NCBI GenBank assembly: GCA_022646525.1
Contig: CP060261.1
Location: 930,001 to 994,000, forward strand
Length of the DNA: 64,000 nt
Reading direction: 5' to 3'
From: Holosporaceae bacterium
GTDB taxonomy: Bacteria > Pseudomonadota > Alphaproteobacteria > UBA7879 > UBA5542
Positions within the stretch are counted from its first letter, which is position 1; every line of letters begins with the position of its first letter. The position numbers and the translations under genes are program-made. Of this stretch, positions 42,044 to 53,689 are shown piece by piece. The notes under the pieces were generated by a model. The model did no database searches, was not told the DNA's origin, and saw only the letters and a list, made by a program, of their open reading frames with translations.

Positions 42044-42200
42044 TCTACAAAATAAAAGAGGCCGGACAAAGTCCGGCCCCAGTTTAACAGGGAGGCTTAC
42101 GTCTGGGAGACGTAACTAAGAGCAAAACTCTTAGTTCTAGGTGTTGCACCTAGAACTTGTACCTTTCGGTAACTTGCTAGATCATTTAATCTATGATTTG
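42044..42200 (-). ncRNA. Candidate structured small RNA: serial hairpins plus terminator
   Basis: Between the convergent ubiG and dnaE stops. Read on the minus strand: a GUUACC-GAAA-GGUAC hairpin (42173-42159), an 11-bp stem AGTTCTAGGTG/CACCTAGAACT (42157-42133), a 9-bp stem AACTAAGAG/CTCTTAGTT (42136-42114), an 8-bp stem TTACGTCT/AGACGTAA with CCC loop (42115-42097), a CCTCCC stretch (42094-42089), then GGCCGGAC/GTCCGGCC (42078-42060) followed by TCTTTTATTTT, a good intrinsic terminator. No coding frame explains the pairing. It may be an independent sRNA or a dnaE 3'-UTR product. The 5' end is estimated. Confidence 0.6.
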
Positions 42201-42307
42201 AATATATCAGCTGCAGATAAATCAAACAGATCATATTAGACAATAGTATTATGCGATAATTACATAGATAGAGAGGAACCTTAAAAGCCTTTTTTTTCTT
42301 GTGGTTT

Positions 42308-45300
42308 TTAGGGTGCAGGCACCATATTTGAAGCCAGATTTTTAATTGTAATGCGGTCCTCTATGCTCAGCGCATATTTTTCAGAAAGCGCAATTTCAAT
42401 GGTTTGCCCGTCATGCTGAAGAGCAATTTTAATTGCCACTTCTCCAGGCTGTTTTTTCTCAAGCCAGGCCTGCACTGCCTCTAATTGGGCAATACCAGAC
42501 ACTTCTAGAGAAAGTGTGTGCTCATAGTTCTTCACCTTTTCTTCAAGAAACCCAATTTCTACGATGGAAAGGCGCCCCTCGCCTTGCTCATTTTTTTTTC
42601 AGATTCGCTTTAATCCAAACAGGCTCACCCTTGTTCATCACATCTCTGACATGGTCTAACATGTCTGAAAAAACAACAGACTCAGAAATTGCCATATGCA
42701 TCCGAAAATCCAGAAAATGCAAACTTTCGACCTTTCCTCGAAGTTTTTATTTTGAACGACGCAGGAATACCAATTAAAGAAACCAAATGCTTCTTGGTTC
42801 GGTGTATGTCACAACTTTTCAGAAGACCAAAGTTTTTATAGAACGCGTCATCATAAACATAAAGCGGGTGTGACGTTAGATAAAATCCAAACGCGTCCAG
42901 CTCTTTTTGAAGTTTCTCAGTAACACCCCAATCTTTTACATTTGGAAGATCAAAGGCACGCACCTCTTCTTCATTTGCAAACAAGCCGCGCTGCATGCTT
43001 TCTTTCTCTGAAGCAATAGCATGAGCGTACTTTGTCATATCTTCAATAGCATCAAAAGGGCCGCACGATTAGGAATCAGTGAATCTAGGGCACCCGACAT
43101 AATCAAATGCTCTAGCTGGCGCTTATTTAATACTTTTGCATTAAGGCGATTCAAAAATCTTCAAGCGTTTTAAACGGCCCGCTCTTTTGTCGCTCTTCAA
43201 CCAGCGCCATCATAGCCTGAGTACCGACATTCTTAATGGCCGACAAACTGTATCTCACTGCTTTTTTTTGTGTCTTCGCATCCGTTTCAACGGAAAAGAT
43301 ATCCAGCGATGCATTTACATCCGGCGGCAGCAGCGCAATACCCATCAACTTCAGCTCTTGATGATAAATTTCTAATTTATCCGTATTATGCATATCGTAA
43401 GTCATGGTTGCAGCCATAAACTCATGAGGATAGTTCGCCTTCATGTAAGCCGTTTGATATGAAATTAACGCATAAGGCGCCGAGTGTGACTTGTTAAACC
43501 CATATCCAGAAAATTTGGCCATTTGGTCGTAAATTTCAGAGGCTGCAGACTGTGAAACCCCTTTATCCATTGCACCTTTTGTGAACACTTCTCTTTGCGC
43601 GTCCATCTCTGATTTAATTTTTTTCCCCATAGCACGGCGCAGCAAATCTGCACCACCAAATGTGTATCCTCCAAGAACTCGTGCAATTTCCATCACTTGC
43701 TCTTGATATACCATCACGCCGTGGGTTTTTTTCAAGATTGGTTCCAAGGCTGGATGCAAATAAGACACTTCTTGCTGTCCATGCTTACAGGCAATATATC
43801 GAGGAATACTATCCATCGGCCCCGGACGGTAAAGGGCGTTAATATCAATAATATCTTCAAACTTTTGTGGCTGCAGGCGCCGCAGCACATCCCGCATACC
43901 CTGGCCCTCCAGCTGAAAAATGCCCACCGTTTCAAGGCGACATAAAAGAGAAAAAGCATTTTAGTCATCCAAAGGAATTTGGCTTAAATCAACCACTTTC
44001 CCCGTATATTCTTTTACCAGCTCAACCGTTCTTTTCAGGATGGTTAGGGTTTTTAAACCCAAAAAGTCAAACTTAACAAGGCCCGCCAATTCAACATATT
44101 TCATGCTGAATTGGGTCGCCAGAATATCTGATTTCGGATCACGATAAAGCGGCACTAACGTATCCAAGGCCCGATCACCAATAATCAGCCCTGCCGCATG
44201 GGTAGAAGCGTGCCTGTAAAGGCCTTCCAGTTGCAAAGAAATATCCACTAACTTTGCTACTGTTTCATCTTCTTTGTACATCTTCTGAAGGGCTGGCTCT
44301 TGGTCGATGGCTTCTTGCAATGTACAAGGCGATGCAGGATTAAAAGGCACAAGCTTACAAATACGGTCTACCTGCATGTAAGGCATTTGCAGCACACGGC
44401 CTACATCACGCAAAACAGCGCGTGCCTGAAGGGTTCCAAAAGTAATAATATGGGCAACCTTCTCTGAGCCATACCGCCCCTGAACATAGCGAATAACTTC
44501 ATCTCGACGATCCTGACAGAAATCGATATCAAAGTCAGGCATTGAGACACGTTCTGGGTTCAAAAAGCGCTCAAAGATGAGTCCAAATTGAATGGGGTCA
44601 ATATCCGTTATAAGGAGTGACCACGCAACCAAAGAACCTGCCCCTGAGCCACGGCCCGGCCCCACCGGAATATTCTGATTTTTTGCCCACTTAATAAAGT
44701 CAGAAACAATTAAAAAGTACCCCGAAAACCCCATATCAATAATGACATCAAGCTCGTAAGCGAGACGTTCTTCATAGGTTTTAGAAAGCGCTTTTTTTGC
44801 GTCTGCTGTTAGGTTTTTTCTATTTAAGCGCCCCTGAAGGCCTTCTTTTGCCTGGAGGCGCAATTCTTCCGCTTCAGTGCGGCCTGAAGCCGTATGGAAA
44901 AGAGGCAACAATGGCTTTGACGGCTCTGGCATAAAGGCACAGCGCTTGGTAATTTGAATTGTATTTTCAATTGCCTCGGGAATGTTTTGGAATAGCTCCA
45001 CCATCTCTTCCTGAGATTTAAAGTAGTGGTGTGATGTTTCTCGACGCCGATTTTCTTCAACAACATACGACCCTTCTGCAATACACAACAAAGCATCATG
45101 GGCTTCATGCATGTTAGAGGCTGCAAAAAAGCAGTCATTCGTTGCAACAAGCGGAAGATTATGCTCTGCTGCTTGCGCAAGAAAGAAAGGCTCTGTTTTA
45201 TCTTCTTCTTCTAAACCATGTCTTTGAATTTCGATGTACAAACGATCCAAGAAAATATGCTTCAGCTTTTGTAATAATGTGCCAGCATCTGCTTTCTTTC

Positions 45301-45739
45301 CGTTCAGAAAAAGGGCGCCTAATGCCCCTTTCGCACCCCCTGATAGCAAAAGCACACCTTCATTATTAGACTCAAGATCTTCCAGCGTCACATAGGGCAT
45401 GCCACGATTCGGCAAATCTTCATAAGCATGGCTGATAAGATGGATCAGATTTTTATATCCATGCTCGTTCTGCGCAATCAAAAAATGGAAGGCAGTGGGC
45501 CATGACTATCTTTAAAATGCGGCAAAAGAAGCCCCACTTGCATGCCAATGATAGGCTGTATACCTTGCTTTGCGCAGGTCGTAGAAAATTCAAGTGCCCC
45601 AAACATGTTATTGGTGTCTGCAATGCCTACTGCAGGCATCTTATTCTTTACCGTCAATGCAACCAGGTCTTTTTACCTTAATGGCTCCTTCAAGCAAAGA
45701 GTAAGCTGTATGAACACGTAAATGAACGAATCCCGTCAT
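42308..45739 (-). CDS. dnaE: DNA polymerase III subunit alpha (frameshifted, one in-frame stop)
   Basis: Replicative polymerase. The ATG at 45739 overlaps the lolD stop (ATGA). PHP domain starts GFVHLRVHTAYSLLEGA; the polymerase core has GPGRGSGAGSLVAWSL and the catalytic PDFDIDFCQDRR (about residue 400), HAAGLIIG, then FQLEGQGMRDVL, RRAMGKK, MAKFSGYGFNKSHS, and C-terminal OB-fold and tau-binding parts ending near ASNMVPAP. Breaks near 45660, 45490, 43155, 43060, 42730 and 42590, plus an in-frame TAA at 43961-43963. About 1,143 residues in all, the normal size. Confidence 0.93.
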
Positions 45740-46418
45740 GCACCCATCTCCCGCACCAACCCTTTATCTAGAACAAGCTGTCGATCCAATTTATACGCAA
45801 GGCTGTGATTGTGTGTCACCATAAGAAGGGCTGTGTTTTGTTCTTTTACAAGCTTTAAGAACAATGAAAAAATCATTTCCCTGTTTCATGGTCCAGATTT
45901 CCGGTTGGCTCATCCGCCAAAAGCACTTTAGGAGATTTGATAAGTGCACGCGCAATAGAAACACGCTGCTGTTCGCCCCTGATAAGCGATTCACTTCAAA
46001 GTGCATGCGATGCTCTAACCCCACGCGACGCAGCATATGCTCGGCCTCTGCAAAGCTTGATGTACGCGACTGCCCCTGAATAAGCAATGGCAACATTGTA
46101 TTCTCAATAACGCTTAATTCAGGCAAAAGGTGGGGTTTTTGAAAAACAAAACCAATCAAATGACGGCGCTTCAATGTTTGTGAGGGGCGCCCACTTCTGC
46201 CATATTCTCGCCTTCCAGAAAAAGCTGGCCCGATGTAGGCCGATCCAGCAAACCTAAAATATGAAGCAATGTTGATTTGCCTGACCCCGATGCCCCAAGC
46301 AACGCCACACTTTCTTTTTCATGCAAGGAAAGATCAATACCCTGCAGAACATGAACAGCAAACGAACGTTTTATGAACTTTTATGAATATTCTTTGCAAT
46401 AAGGATTGACTTACTCAT
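45736..46418 (-). CDS. lolD: Lipoprotein-releasing ABC transporter ATP-binding protein LolD (frameshifted)
   Basis: ATPase of LolCDE, which extracts lipoproteins from the inner membrane. Start MSKSILIAKNIHKSF, Walker A GASGSGKSTLLHILGLLDRPTSG, the LolD-type FVFQKPHLLPELSVIENTMLP, RHLIG, signature region LSGG (broken near 45980) and a VTHNHSLAYKLDR end. Shifts near 46375, 46195, 45978 and 45885. About 227 residues. The start overlaps the end of lolC and the stop overlaps dnaE. Confidence 0.9.
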
Positions 46419-47655
46419 GGCGCAATCCCTCAACTGGTAACAGCTTTCCAGCCCGCCACGCAGGGTAAAGTGATGCCAAATAAGAAAAAATCAAACTCAT
46501 TGCGATGATGTATACAATTTGCACACCGTCTACACGCACGGGTAATTCTGCTAAGAAGTAAAATTCTTGGTCAAAAAGGCGTGTGCCCGTCAAACGTTGC
46601 AACGCTTGACGAATAGATTCAAGGTTAAAGGCAACAACAAACCCCAACAGAACGCCCGTCGCTGTGCCCAACACACCAATCAGAGTTCCGACCATAGAAA
46701 AAATCCATAAAATACTTTTCGTAGAAACACCCATACTTTTCAAAATGGCAATGCTACTGGTTTTATCTCGAACCAAAATAACAAGCCCTGAAATAATATT
46801 AAAAGACGCAATCAATATAATAAGGCTTAAGATAAGAAACATAACGTTGCGTTCAATTTCAACCACCTCAAAAAAGCGCTTATTTGCTTCTGCCCATGTC
46901 ACGGCCCGAAAGGGTTTTTGTAATTTCTCTGCAATTACGCCTAGCATAGACGGGGCCAAATAGGGGTCATTCAAAAAAAACTCAACGGCATCAATCTGCC
47001 CTTTTCTATCTAAAAATTTGTCTGCACACTTGTAAGGCAAAAACACAACGCCCGCGTCATACTCTAAAACGCCCGACTCATAGATGAACGCCACTTCAAA
47101 ATAGTCAAGACGTGGCATACGCCCAAAGGCCGTTAAGGCGCCATTAGATACTGTTACCGTCATTGTCTGCCCAACACGCACACGCAGTTTTTCTGCCAAT
47201 TTTCGGCCAATACCAATTTTATTTTGTGCCCCATCAAAAGTTTGGAAAGAACCCATCAAATTTTTATTAACAAGCGATGTACGATTTACCAAGCTTTCCC
47301 ACGGCATGGCACGCAAAAGAACACCGTATGACCGACCATTAAAAGAGGCCATACCCTCTCCTTGCCGCAAAGGAATGACATTCTTAACGCCACTCATATT
47401 TTTGAAATGTCCTAAAGTTTCGGGGGCATCCGCAAAAGGCATCGTTGTTGGGTAGATGGTCACATGAGAGTTAAACTCTAGGGTTTTTTCAACCAGCTCG
47501 TGGCGAAACCCATTCATCACAGACATCACAACAATCAGCGTCGCCACACCCAAAGCAATGCCTAAAAATGAAAATAAGTTAATTATTTTTAAAAAGCCGT
47601 CACTTTGTTTAGGCCATAAAAAGTGCCTAATTAAAAGACGTTGATAATACTTCAT
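46411..47655 (-). CDS. lolC: Lipoprotein-releasing ABC transporter permease LolC/LolE
   Basis: Intact 414-residue membrane protein with an N-terminal helix (NLFSFLGIALGVATLIVVMSV), a periplasmic MacB-like domain (residues about 50-260) and three C-terminal membrane helices with ILKSMGVSTKSILWIF. Pairs with LolD. The start overlaps the proS stop (ATGA). Whether it works as a LolC/E homodimer cannot be told here. Confidence 0.93.
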   Translation of the reverse strand: MKYYQRLLIRHFLWPKQSDGFLKIINLFSFLGIALGVATLIVVMSVMNGFRHELVEKTLEFNSHVTIYPTTMPFADAPETLGHFKNMSGVKNVIPLRQGEGMASFNGRSYGVLLRAMPWESLVNRTSLVNKNLMGSFQTFDGAQNKIGIGRKLAEKLRVRVGQTMTVTVSNGALTAFGRMPRLDYFEVAFIYESGVLEYDAGVVFLPYKCADKFLDRKGQIDAVEFFLNDPYLAPSMLGVIAEKLQKPFRAVTWAEANKRFFEVVEIERNVMFLILSLIILIASFNIISGLVILVRDKTSSIAILKSMGVSTKSILWIFSMVGTLIGVLGTATGVLLGFVVAFNLESIRQALQRLTGTRLFDQEFYFLAELPVRVDGVQIVYIIAMSLIFSYLASLYPAWRAGKLLPVEGLRHE

Positions 47656-48955
47656 AGAACTGATTTTAACGCGTCTTCTAAAAATTTGACAGCATCTTCA
47701 ATAGAAAGAAGATGGCACGCACCTGAACGGCGGTTTTTTACTTCAACTTGGCCTGTTGAAAGGCTTTTAGGCCCTACGGCAATTTGCCAAGGCACACCAA
47801 TTAAATCCATATTGGCAAATTTCGCCCCTGCCCCTTCATCACGGTCATCGTAAAGCGGCATCAATCCTTTTTGGCTTAGAATTGAATAAAGTTTTTCACA
47901 AGCTTCCGTTGTGGTACTATCTTTCGCCTTTAAGTTCATAAGACCCACTAAAATGGAGAAACTTGTGCAGGCCATATAATGCCACGATCGTCATGGTTCA
48001 CCTCGATTAGTGCCGCCACAACGCGAGACACCCCAATCCCATAAGAGCCACATTCCGGATACACCATTTTACCGTCAGGTCCCATCACGCCAGCATTCAT
48101 AGACTTTGTATATTTATCGCTAAAATAAAAAATGTGCCCTACTTCAATGCCGCGTGCTTCTTTCAGATCCTTAGCGTCCACAGGACAAGCATTGGCATCG
48201 TGCATTTCTTCTGCGGCCGCATAAACACCCATCAACTCTTCAATATCTACTTCATCAATGTTTTCTTTAAAGTGCATCATATTTTTTGTCGTAGAAAAGC
48301 TTGCTTTCGCCAGTGTCGGCAATCACTTGAAATTCGTGACTCAAATCACCGCCAATTGGTCCAGGATCCCTTTAACAGGAATGGCAACAAGCCCCAGCCT
48401 TTTAAAGGTCTTTAAATAAGATTTCAGAATGTTTTTGTAAGTTTCTCGCGTACTTTCTTTTGATAGGTCAAAAGAGTAACCATCTTTCATAAAAATTCAC
48501 GGCCCCGCATCACGCCAAAACGAGGGCGAATTTCATCGCGGAACTTCCAATGAATTTGATAAAGGCACAGAGGCAAGTCTTTATAACTTTTAACAAAACG
48601 ACGAAAAATGTCAGTCACAACCTCTTCTGCTGTTGGACCAAACAACAAATCACGATCGTGTCGATCCTTCACCCGCAGCATTTCTTTACCATAGTTGTCG
48701 AAACGCCCACTCTCGCGCCACAAATCAGCGTCCTGCAAATGGGCATCGTGATTTCATTGCATCCAATTTTGTTTTGTTCTTCGCGAATAATTTGGGCAAC
48801 CCGGTTCATAACAGCCAAGCCATAGGGCAACCAAGAATAAATGCCAGATGAATGTTGGCAAATCATGCCTGCGCGCAACATTAACTTATGCGACATAACA
48901 TGGGCTTCAGCCGGGGTTTTTTTAGAGTCGGTAAAAAATACTGTGATAATTTCAT
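47652..48955 (-). CDS. proS: Prolyl-tRNA synthetase (frameshifted)
   Basis: Charges tRNA-Pro. The ATG at 48955, overlapping the gmk stop, gives KLSQYFLPTLKKTPAEAHVMSHKLMLRAGMI. Class II motif 2 follows ([26 protein letters not shown]), then YPECGSYGIGVSRVVAALIE (motif 3) and the anticodon-binding domain with YDDRDEGAGAKFANMDLIG. Shifts near 48945, 48740, 48490, 48350-48300 and 47960. About 435 residues: the short alphaproteobacterial form without an inserted editing domain. Confidence 0.93.
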
Positions 48956-49599
48956 GGAGATTCAACTAATGTCTTAATAAACTTGTCTAAACCAATTTGA
49001 CGCCGACGTCGTTTCTTTTCACTTTCTACAATGCCAAAAACAGATTGAACTGTTTCCTCAAAGTTATCATTGATCAAAACATAGTCATATTCAGGCCAGT
49101 GACTGATTTCTGCAATGGCTTTATTCATACGTTCTAAAATAATATATTCCTGGTCTTGGGCACGCTTATAGAGGCGGTTTTCCAGCTCTTTCAAAGAAGG
49201 TGGTAACAAAAACAGAAACCACATCAGGCTTAATTGTTTGAATAAGCTGCTGCGTGCCTTGCCAGTCAATATCAAAGATAATATCACGCCCTTCATGAAG
49301 AGCTTTTTCAACTGGGGCGCGAAGCGTGCCATAATAGTACCCAAATACACGGGCCGACTCAATAAAAGCATCCTCTTCTTGAAGCTTTAGAAATGCTTCT
49401 TCTGATTTAAAGTGATAATGCACCCCATCCACTTCACCTGGGCGTGGGCGCGGGTTGTTACCGAAACAGACAAAGAGAAATTCGGATGATCACGAATCAA
49501 AGCCTGCGCCATCGATGACTTTCCAGCCCCAGAAGGAGAAGAAAGAATCAGCGCAATGCCTTTTTGCTTTAATTGAATTTGATAATCAACGTCGTACAT
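48952..49599 (-). CDS. gmk: Guanylate kinase (frameshifted)
   Basis: Phosphorylates GMP to GDP. P-loop SSPSGAGKSS near the N-terminus, then SVSVTTRA (the usual R-x-x-R-P-G-E is interrupted by a shift near 49440), VDGVHYHFKSEEAF, FDIDWQGTQQL, and after a shift near 49205 PPSLKELENRL and YDYVLINDNFEET. About 215 residues. Lies between pgeF and proS and shares an ATGA overlap with proS. Confidence 0.94.
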
Positions 49600-49621
49600 G
49601 GAAAGGAATTTACCACAATTG

Positions 49622-50404
49622 TTACGTATCAGTCTTCATAAAAATAAGAGATAACTGATTGCCAAAACCAGGATGTCCCTGATGAAATGCGCGACGGCAA
49701 CTAAAAACATCTCTTCATGGGTGTAGGTAGAAAGTCCCACATCTTCTATTCTTAAAACCCCTGCTTGTTTTAAGCAGAAAGCAACATACCCAGGAAGATC
49801 GAATAAAAATTTATCAGGCTTATTGCCATCAACAAAAAAGGCCTTGCTCTGAGGGTCTTGTTTCGTAAAATCATCAAAAACCTCAGCCCCCATCTCGTAT
49901 GATTGTTGATCAATACACGGCCCAATTACAGCGGTAATATGCTCTTTCACGCCACCCAAAGATTCAATGGTGCGTACTGTACTTTGAAGAATGCCTTTCA
50001 AAGCCCCTTTCCAACCCGCATGGGCTGCCCCAATAACTTGCGCCTTTTTTTAAAACAAAACAGGCACACAATCTGCTGTCTGCACCCCCAAAACAAGATC
50101 AGGCTTATTTGTCACAAGGGCATCCCTTCACGATCCCCCTGCTCTGGTTTCGTCACAACCAAACAGTCGCTGCCATGAACTTGCTTTGCAAGACATAAGT
50201 TTTAAAACTACCCCCAACAAATGTTATGGCCCGACGTCGGTTTTCAACAACATTTTCTTCTGCATCAAACCCAGCGCCCTGACGATCATGGCGATAACCG
50301 CAGTTTAGGCTATCATAAATACCCTGGCTCACACCGCCATGGCGTTTTAAAAAGCCATGAGGCACGTCTAAGGCAGCCGATGTAACAAAGAAATTATTTT
50401 TCAT
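49622..50404 (-). CDS. pgeF: Peptidoglycan editing factor PgeF / multicopper-oxidase-like YfiH (frameshifted)
   Basis: Laccase-domain (DUF152/YfiH) protein; related proteins correct L-Ser-for-L-Ala errors in muropeptides. HGFLKRHGGVSQGIYDSLNCG start, then in other frames VLGVQTADCVPVLF, GAAHAGWKGALKGILQST and VIGPCIDQQSYEMGAEV. The family's metal-site residues (TADC, HAGWKG, GPCI) are all visible. A final shift at about 49698 restores the SCRRAFHQGHPGFGNQLSLI end. About 260 residues. First gene of the pgeF-gmk-proS-lolC-lolD-dnaE chain. Confidence 0.87.
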
Positions 50405-50433
50405 TATTAACGTATTGGGCGCTAAAATTTCCT

Positions 50434-51004
50434 TTAAAAGCGGTCGATTCTTTGGCGGGTTAAACTATGCAAATCAATCTGGTTCCAGTCTGTTTGACCA
50501 AATTCAATCTCTGGCTGAACAGGGGGTGCTCTCTTCGGGCTAAAACCTCTCCCTCTTTATAGGGTGTCTCATAAGAAGTGGGCTGAATAGGGGCTTGCAT
50601 ACTTACGGGGCTTGGAAGCGGTGCTTGTGGCATAACTTCCGGTGGTCGGCCGCTGTCTAATCGTTCTGGTCCTGCAGAGGCGGTGCCTCCTACACGAAAC
50701 CCAGACCGCGGGGCTTCTGTTGATTCAGGCGCTTCATACCCCATGTCTTGTGGTAACTCTTGCCGAGGTGGCGGCCCTTTGGGTGCAGCATTTTCCATAC
50801 CAGTCATAGGAGGCATCTGAGGGTCGTCACCTTCTTCAAAGTCATCGTAACCATCATAGCCATCGCCATAACCATCATCATCATACCCGTCCAAATCACT
50901 CATTTGCTGTTGATTTCCTGGTTTGTTCGCCATTTGTGCATTGTTTGTGCCTGTATGCCCACAAACACATAGTCCCAGGATTAAAAACTAATTAAAAAAT
51001 ACAT
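50434..51004 (-). CDS. Exported acidic, Gly/Pro-rich protein, unknown function (frameshifted)
   Basis: The ATG at 51004 has GAGGAGGGG upstream and, after one T-run correction near 50984, encodes a signal peptide (FLISFLILGLCVCG). The mature part begins with Gln/Asn, then a tract of Asp, Gly and Tyr (DGYDDDGYGDGYDGYDDFEEG) and a long Pro-rich region. A shift near 50525 in a C run exchanges the printed end for QPEIEFGQTDWNQIDLHSL and a stop at 50434, 29 bp before pgeF. No family recognised. Probably disordered and surface-exposed. Confidence 0.6.
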
Positions 51005-51057
51005 ATGAAGCCCCTCCTCTGGATAGTCTGCACCAGACACAAATTTACTGCAACGAA

Positions 51058-52656
51058 TTACTTGATAAAAGCTGCTTTCATTAATTCTTTTGTATACGGC
51101 TTCTTGGGCCTCAAGAAAATATCGCGGACAGTACCTGTCTCTACAATCTGCCCCTTCTTCATCACAATCACACGATGACTAATCGACTTTATGACACGCA
51201 AATCATGGCTGATAAACAAGTATGAAATTTTATGCTCTTTTTGAAAAGATTTAAGAATGTCTAATATCTCTCTTTGAATAGATAGATCTAGGGCTGATGT
51301 AGGCTCATCCAACACAATTAACTTTGGTTTCAATACAAGAGCGCGCGCAATTGCTACACGCTGCCTTTGTCCCCAAAGCTCGTGGGGCAACTGACTGCAC
51401 AACGATTGCTCAAGACGCACGTTTTTCAAAACCACGCGCAATATATCTTCAATTTCACCGGGGTTTTATTTTTTTGGTGTTCTGTCAGCCCTCGGTGATG
51501 ATTTCTCTGATTGTCAACTTTGGATTGAGCGAGCTGTACGGATCTTGAAACACAAGCTGCAGGTCTGGGCGCAGCTTGCGTAATTCCTTCCGCGAGACAT
51601 CGCGTATATTTTTCCCCCAAAAACAACTGTCCCACTATACTTAGCAAGCCTCACTATTGAAAAAGCCAAAGTTGATTTTCCAGACCCACTTTCTCCCACA
51701 ATGCCTAGTGTTTCTGACTCATGAAGGAAAGGTTAATGTTTCTTAAGGCTTGGAATTTTCTTTCTCTTTTAAAGAAGTTCACGGCAGACCTTCGAAACGA
51801 AACAGAAAGCCTAGATACAGAAAGCAAAGGCGGTGTTTTTTAAGCGCCGGCAGAAAGCCTTTAGGAATGGCATTAATAAGTGTTTGGGTATAAGTGCTTT
51901 TCGGGTTTTGAAAAAAAACAGATAGGGTTTTTTCCTTCTTCAATGACTTCCCCATGGCGCATCACCAAAACACGGTCAGCAACTTTCTCAACAACCGTTA
52001 AGTCGTGGCTTATAATTAATAACGCCATGTTAAAGCGAGACTGCAAATCTTTCAAAATATCAAGAATTTGGGCCTGAACGGTAACATCAAGGGCCGTTGT
52101 GGGCTCGTCAGCAATCAAAAGATCTGGCTTATTCGCAATGGCAATCGCAATAACAACACGCTGGCGCTCGCCCCTGAAAGCTGAAACGGATAAGCCCCAA
52201 ATCTTTTTTTTAGGGTCACGAAGACGCACATGCTCTAAAAGTTGCAAGGCTTGTTTTTTGCCTGATCTTCTTTCATGCCCTGGTGCAAGATCAACACTTC
52301 CATAATTTGCTTTCCAATGGGGTGAAGGGGGTTCAGCGATGTCAAAGGTTCTTGAAAAACAAATCCAATTCTCTTGTTACGAATTTTTCTAAGTTCAGCC
52401 CCTTTAGCATGCCCAATATCAATGCCATCAAAAGTAACGGTGCCAGTAGGATGGTGCGCATCCGGGTAAGGTAAAAGCCTTACAACAGAAAGGGCTGTCA
52501 ACGATTTTCCAGATCCACTCTCTCCCACAATCGCCAAAGATTCACCACGATTAATAGAAAAAAAAAACATTAGAAACGGGTTTTTTTCTTCTGTTTGCTC
52601 GACTTAAAAGCAACACTTAATTTTTTGACAGAAAGAAGCGGTGATGATGTCTTCAC
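51058..52656 (-). CDS. yejF: Oligopeptide ABC transporter ATP-binding protein YejF (frameshifted)
   Basis: Fused double ATPase. The GTG at 52656 overlaps the yejE stop. First domain: GESGSGKSLTALSVVRLLP, FVFQEPLTSLNPLH, LLIADEPTTALDV. Second domain: GESGSGKSTLAFSIVRLAK, RVAIARALVLKPKLIVLDEPTSALDL, ending PYTKELMKAAFIK. Shifts near 52570, 52250, 52175, 51885-51780, 51720, 51610 and 51470-51430. About 533 residues. It powers YejBE to import peptides. Confidence 0.9.
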
Positions 52657-53689
52657 AGAAACTCTCCATCTGTTTGTGTATAAAGACGAAATGCATCACG
52701 CACACCCTCTCCAATAAAAATAAGTGACGTTAAAAGGCTGGTCAAAGCAATAAACCCTGAAATACCAATCCATGGGGCATAAAGATTATTTTTGCCTTGA
52801 TTCAAAATCTCTCCTAAAGATGGCGGCCCCATAGAGGAATAAAGCCCAAAAAGTCGATAGTCGCCAACAATGTAATAGAAGCGATCAACAAAAAAGGGAA
52901 TCAGTGTAAGCGGCGCAGAAAGGATGTTCGGGAAAATATGACGAAACATGATGTTAATAGATGATATACCCATTACTTTTGCAGCACGCACATAATCAAA
53001 CTGGCGCGCCTTAAGAAATTCTGCACGCACAATTGGCACCACCAGCATCCATTTAAAGGCCGCAATGATTAAAACCAAAGGAATAAAACTGAGGCGAATC
53101 AGAGCAGAAATCGTAATAAGAAGAAAAAAATTAAAGGAAGGCCAGACCAAACTTCTGTAAAGCGCTGAAGAGATAGATCAACAAGGCCTCCAAAGTAACC
53201 TTGGATTGCCCCCATGATAAACCCAAAGCTCACACTTAAAATCATCACACATACGCCAAACAAAACAGAAAACCGATAGGCATAAATAAGTCGGGCTAGC
53301 AAATCACGTCCCTGCTCATCTGTGCCTAAAAAGTTTTCACTTGTGGGTGAGCTCGGCACTGGTTTCTTAAGGTCGTAATTTACAGTGTTATAGCTGTAAC
53401 GAATGACAGGCCAAATCATCCAGCCTTTTTGATGAATCAGATCTTTAACGTACGCATCTCTGTAGTTTGTTTCCGTTTCAAGAGATCCGCCAAACTCTGT
53501 TTCCAAATATTTTTTAAAAATAGGAAAATAGTTTTTTTGATCATATCGCACATAAATTGGGACATCATTAGCGATAAGTTCTGCAAAAAGGCTGATCCCG
53601 AAGGTAATAATCAAAAAGTATAAGGCAACAACGCTGCGCTTTTTGGTCGAAAACTTTCTATATTTTTCGCTTTGCCCTAATAGACTCAC
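52653..53689 (-). CDS. yejE: Oligopeptide ABC transporter permease YejE (one frameshift)
   Basis: Polytopic permease starting with a TM segment (VVALYFLIITFGISLFAELIAN), a periplasmic insert with KNYFPIFKKYLETEFGG, LGTDEQGRDLLARLIYAYR and the EAA-like loop VRAAKVMGISSINIMFRHIFPN. A single shift at about 53125 in an A/T run links the halves. About 345 residues. Overlaps yejB and yejF by a few bases on each side. Confidence 0.92.

Noticed and set aside
42015..42307. A hidden protein gene in the ubiG-dnaE gap
   Set aside because: No frame of useful length on either strand; the symmetry is fully accounted for by RNA hairpins.
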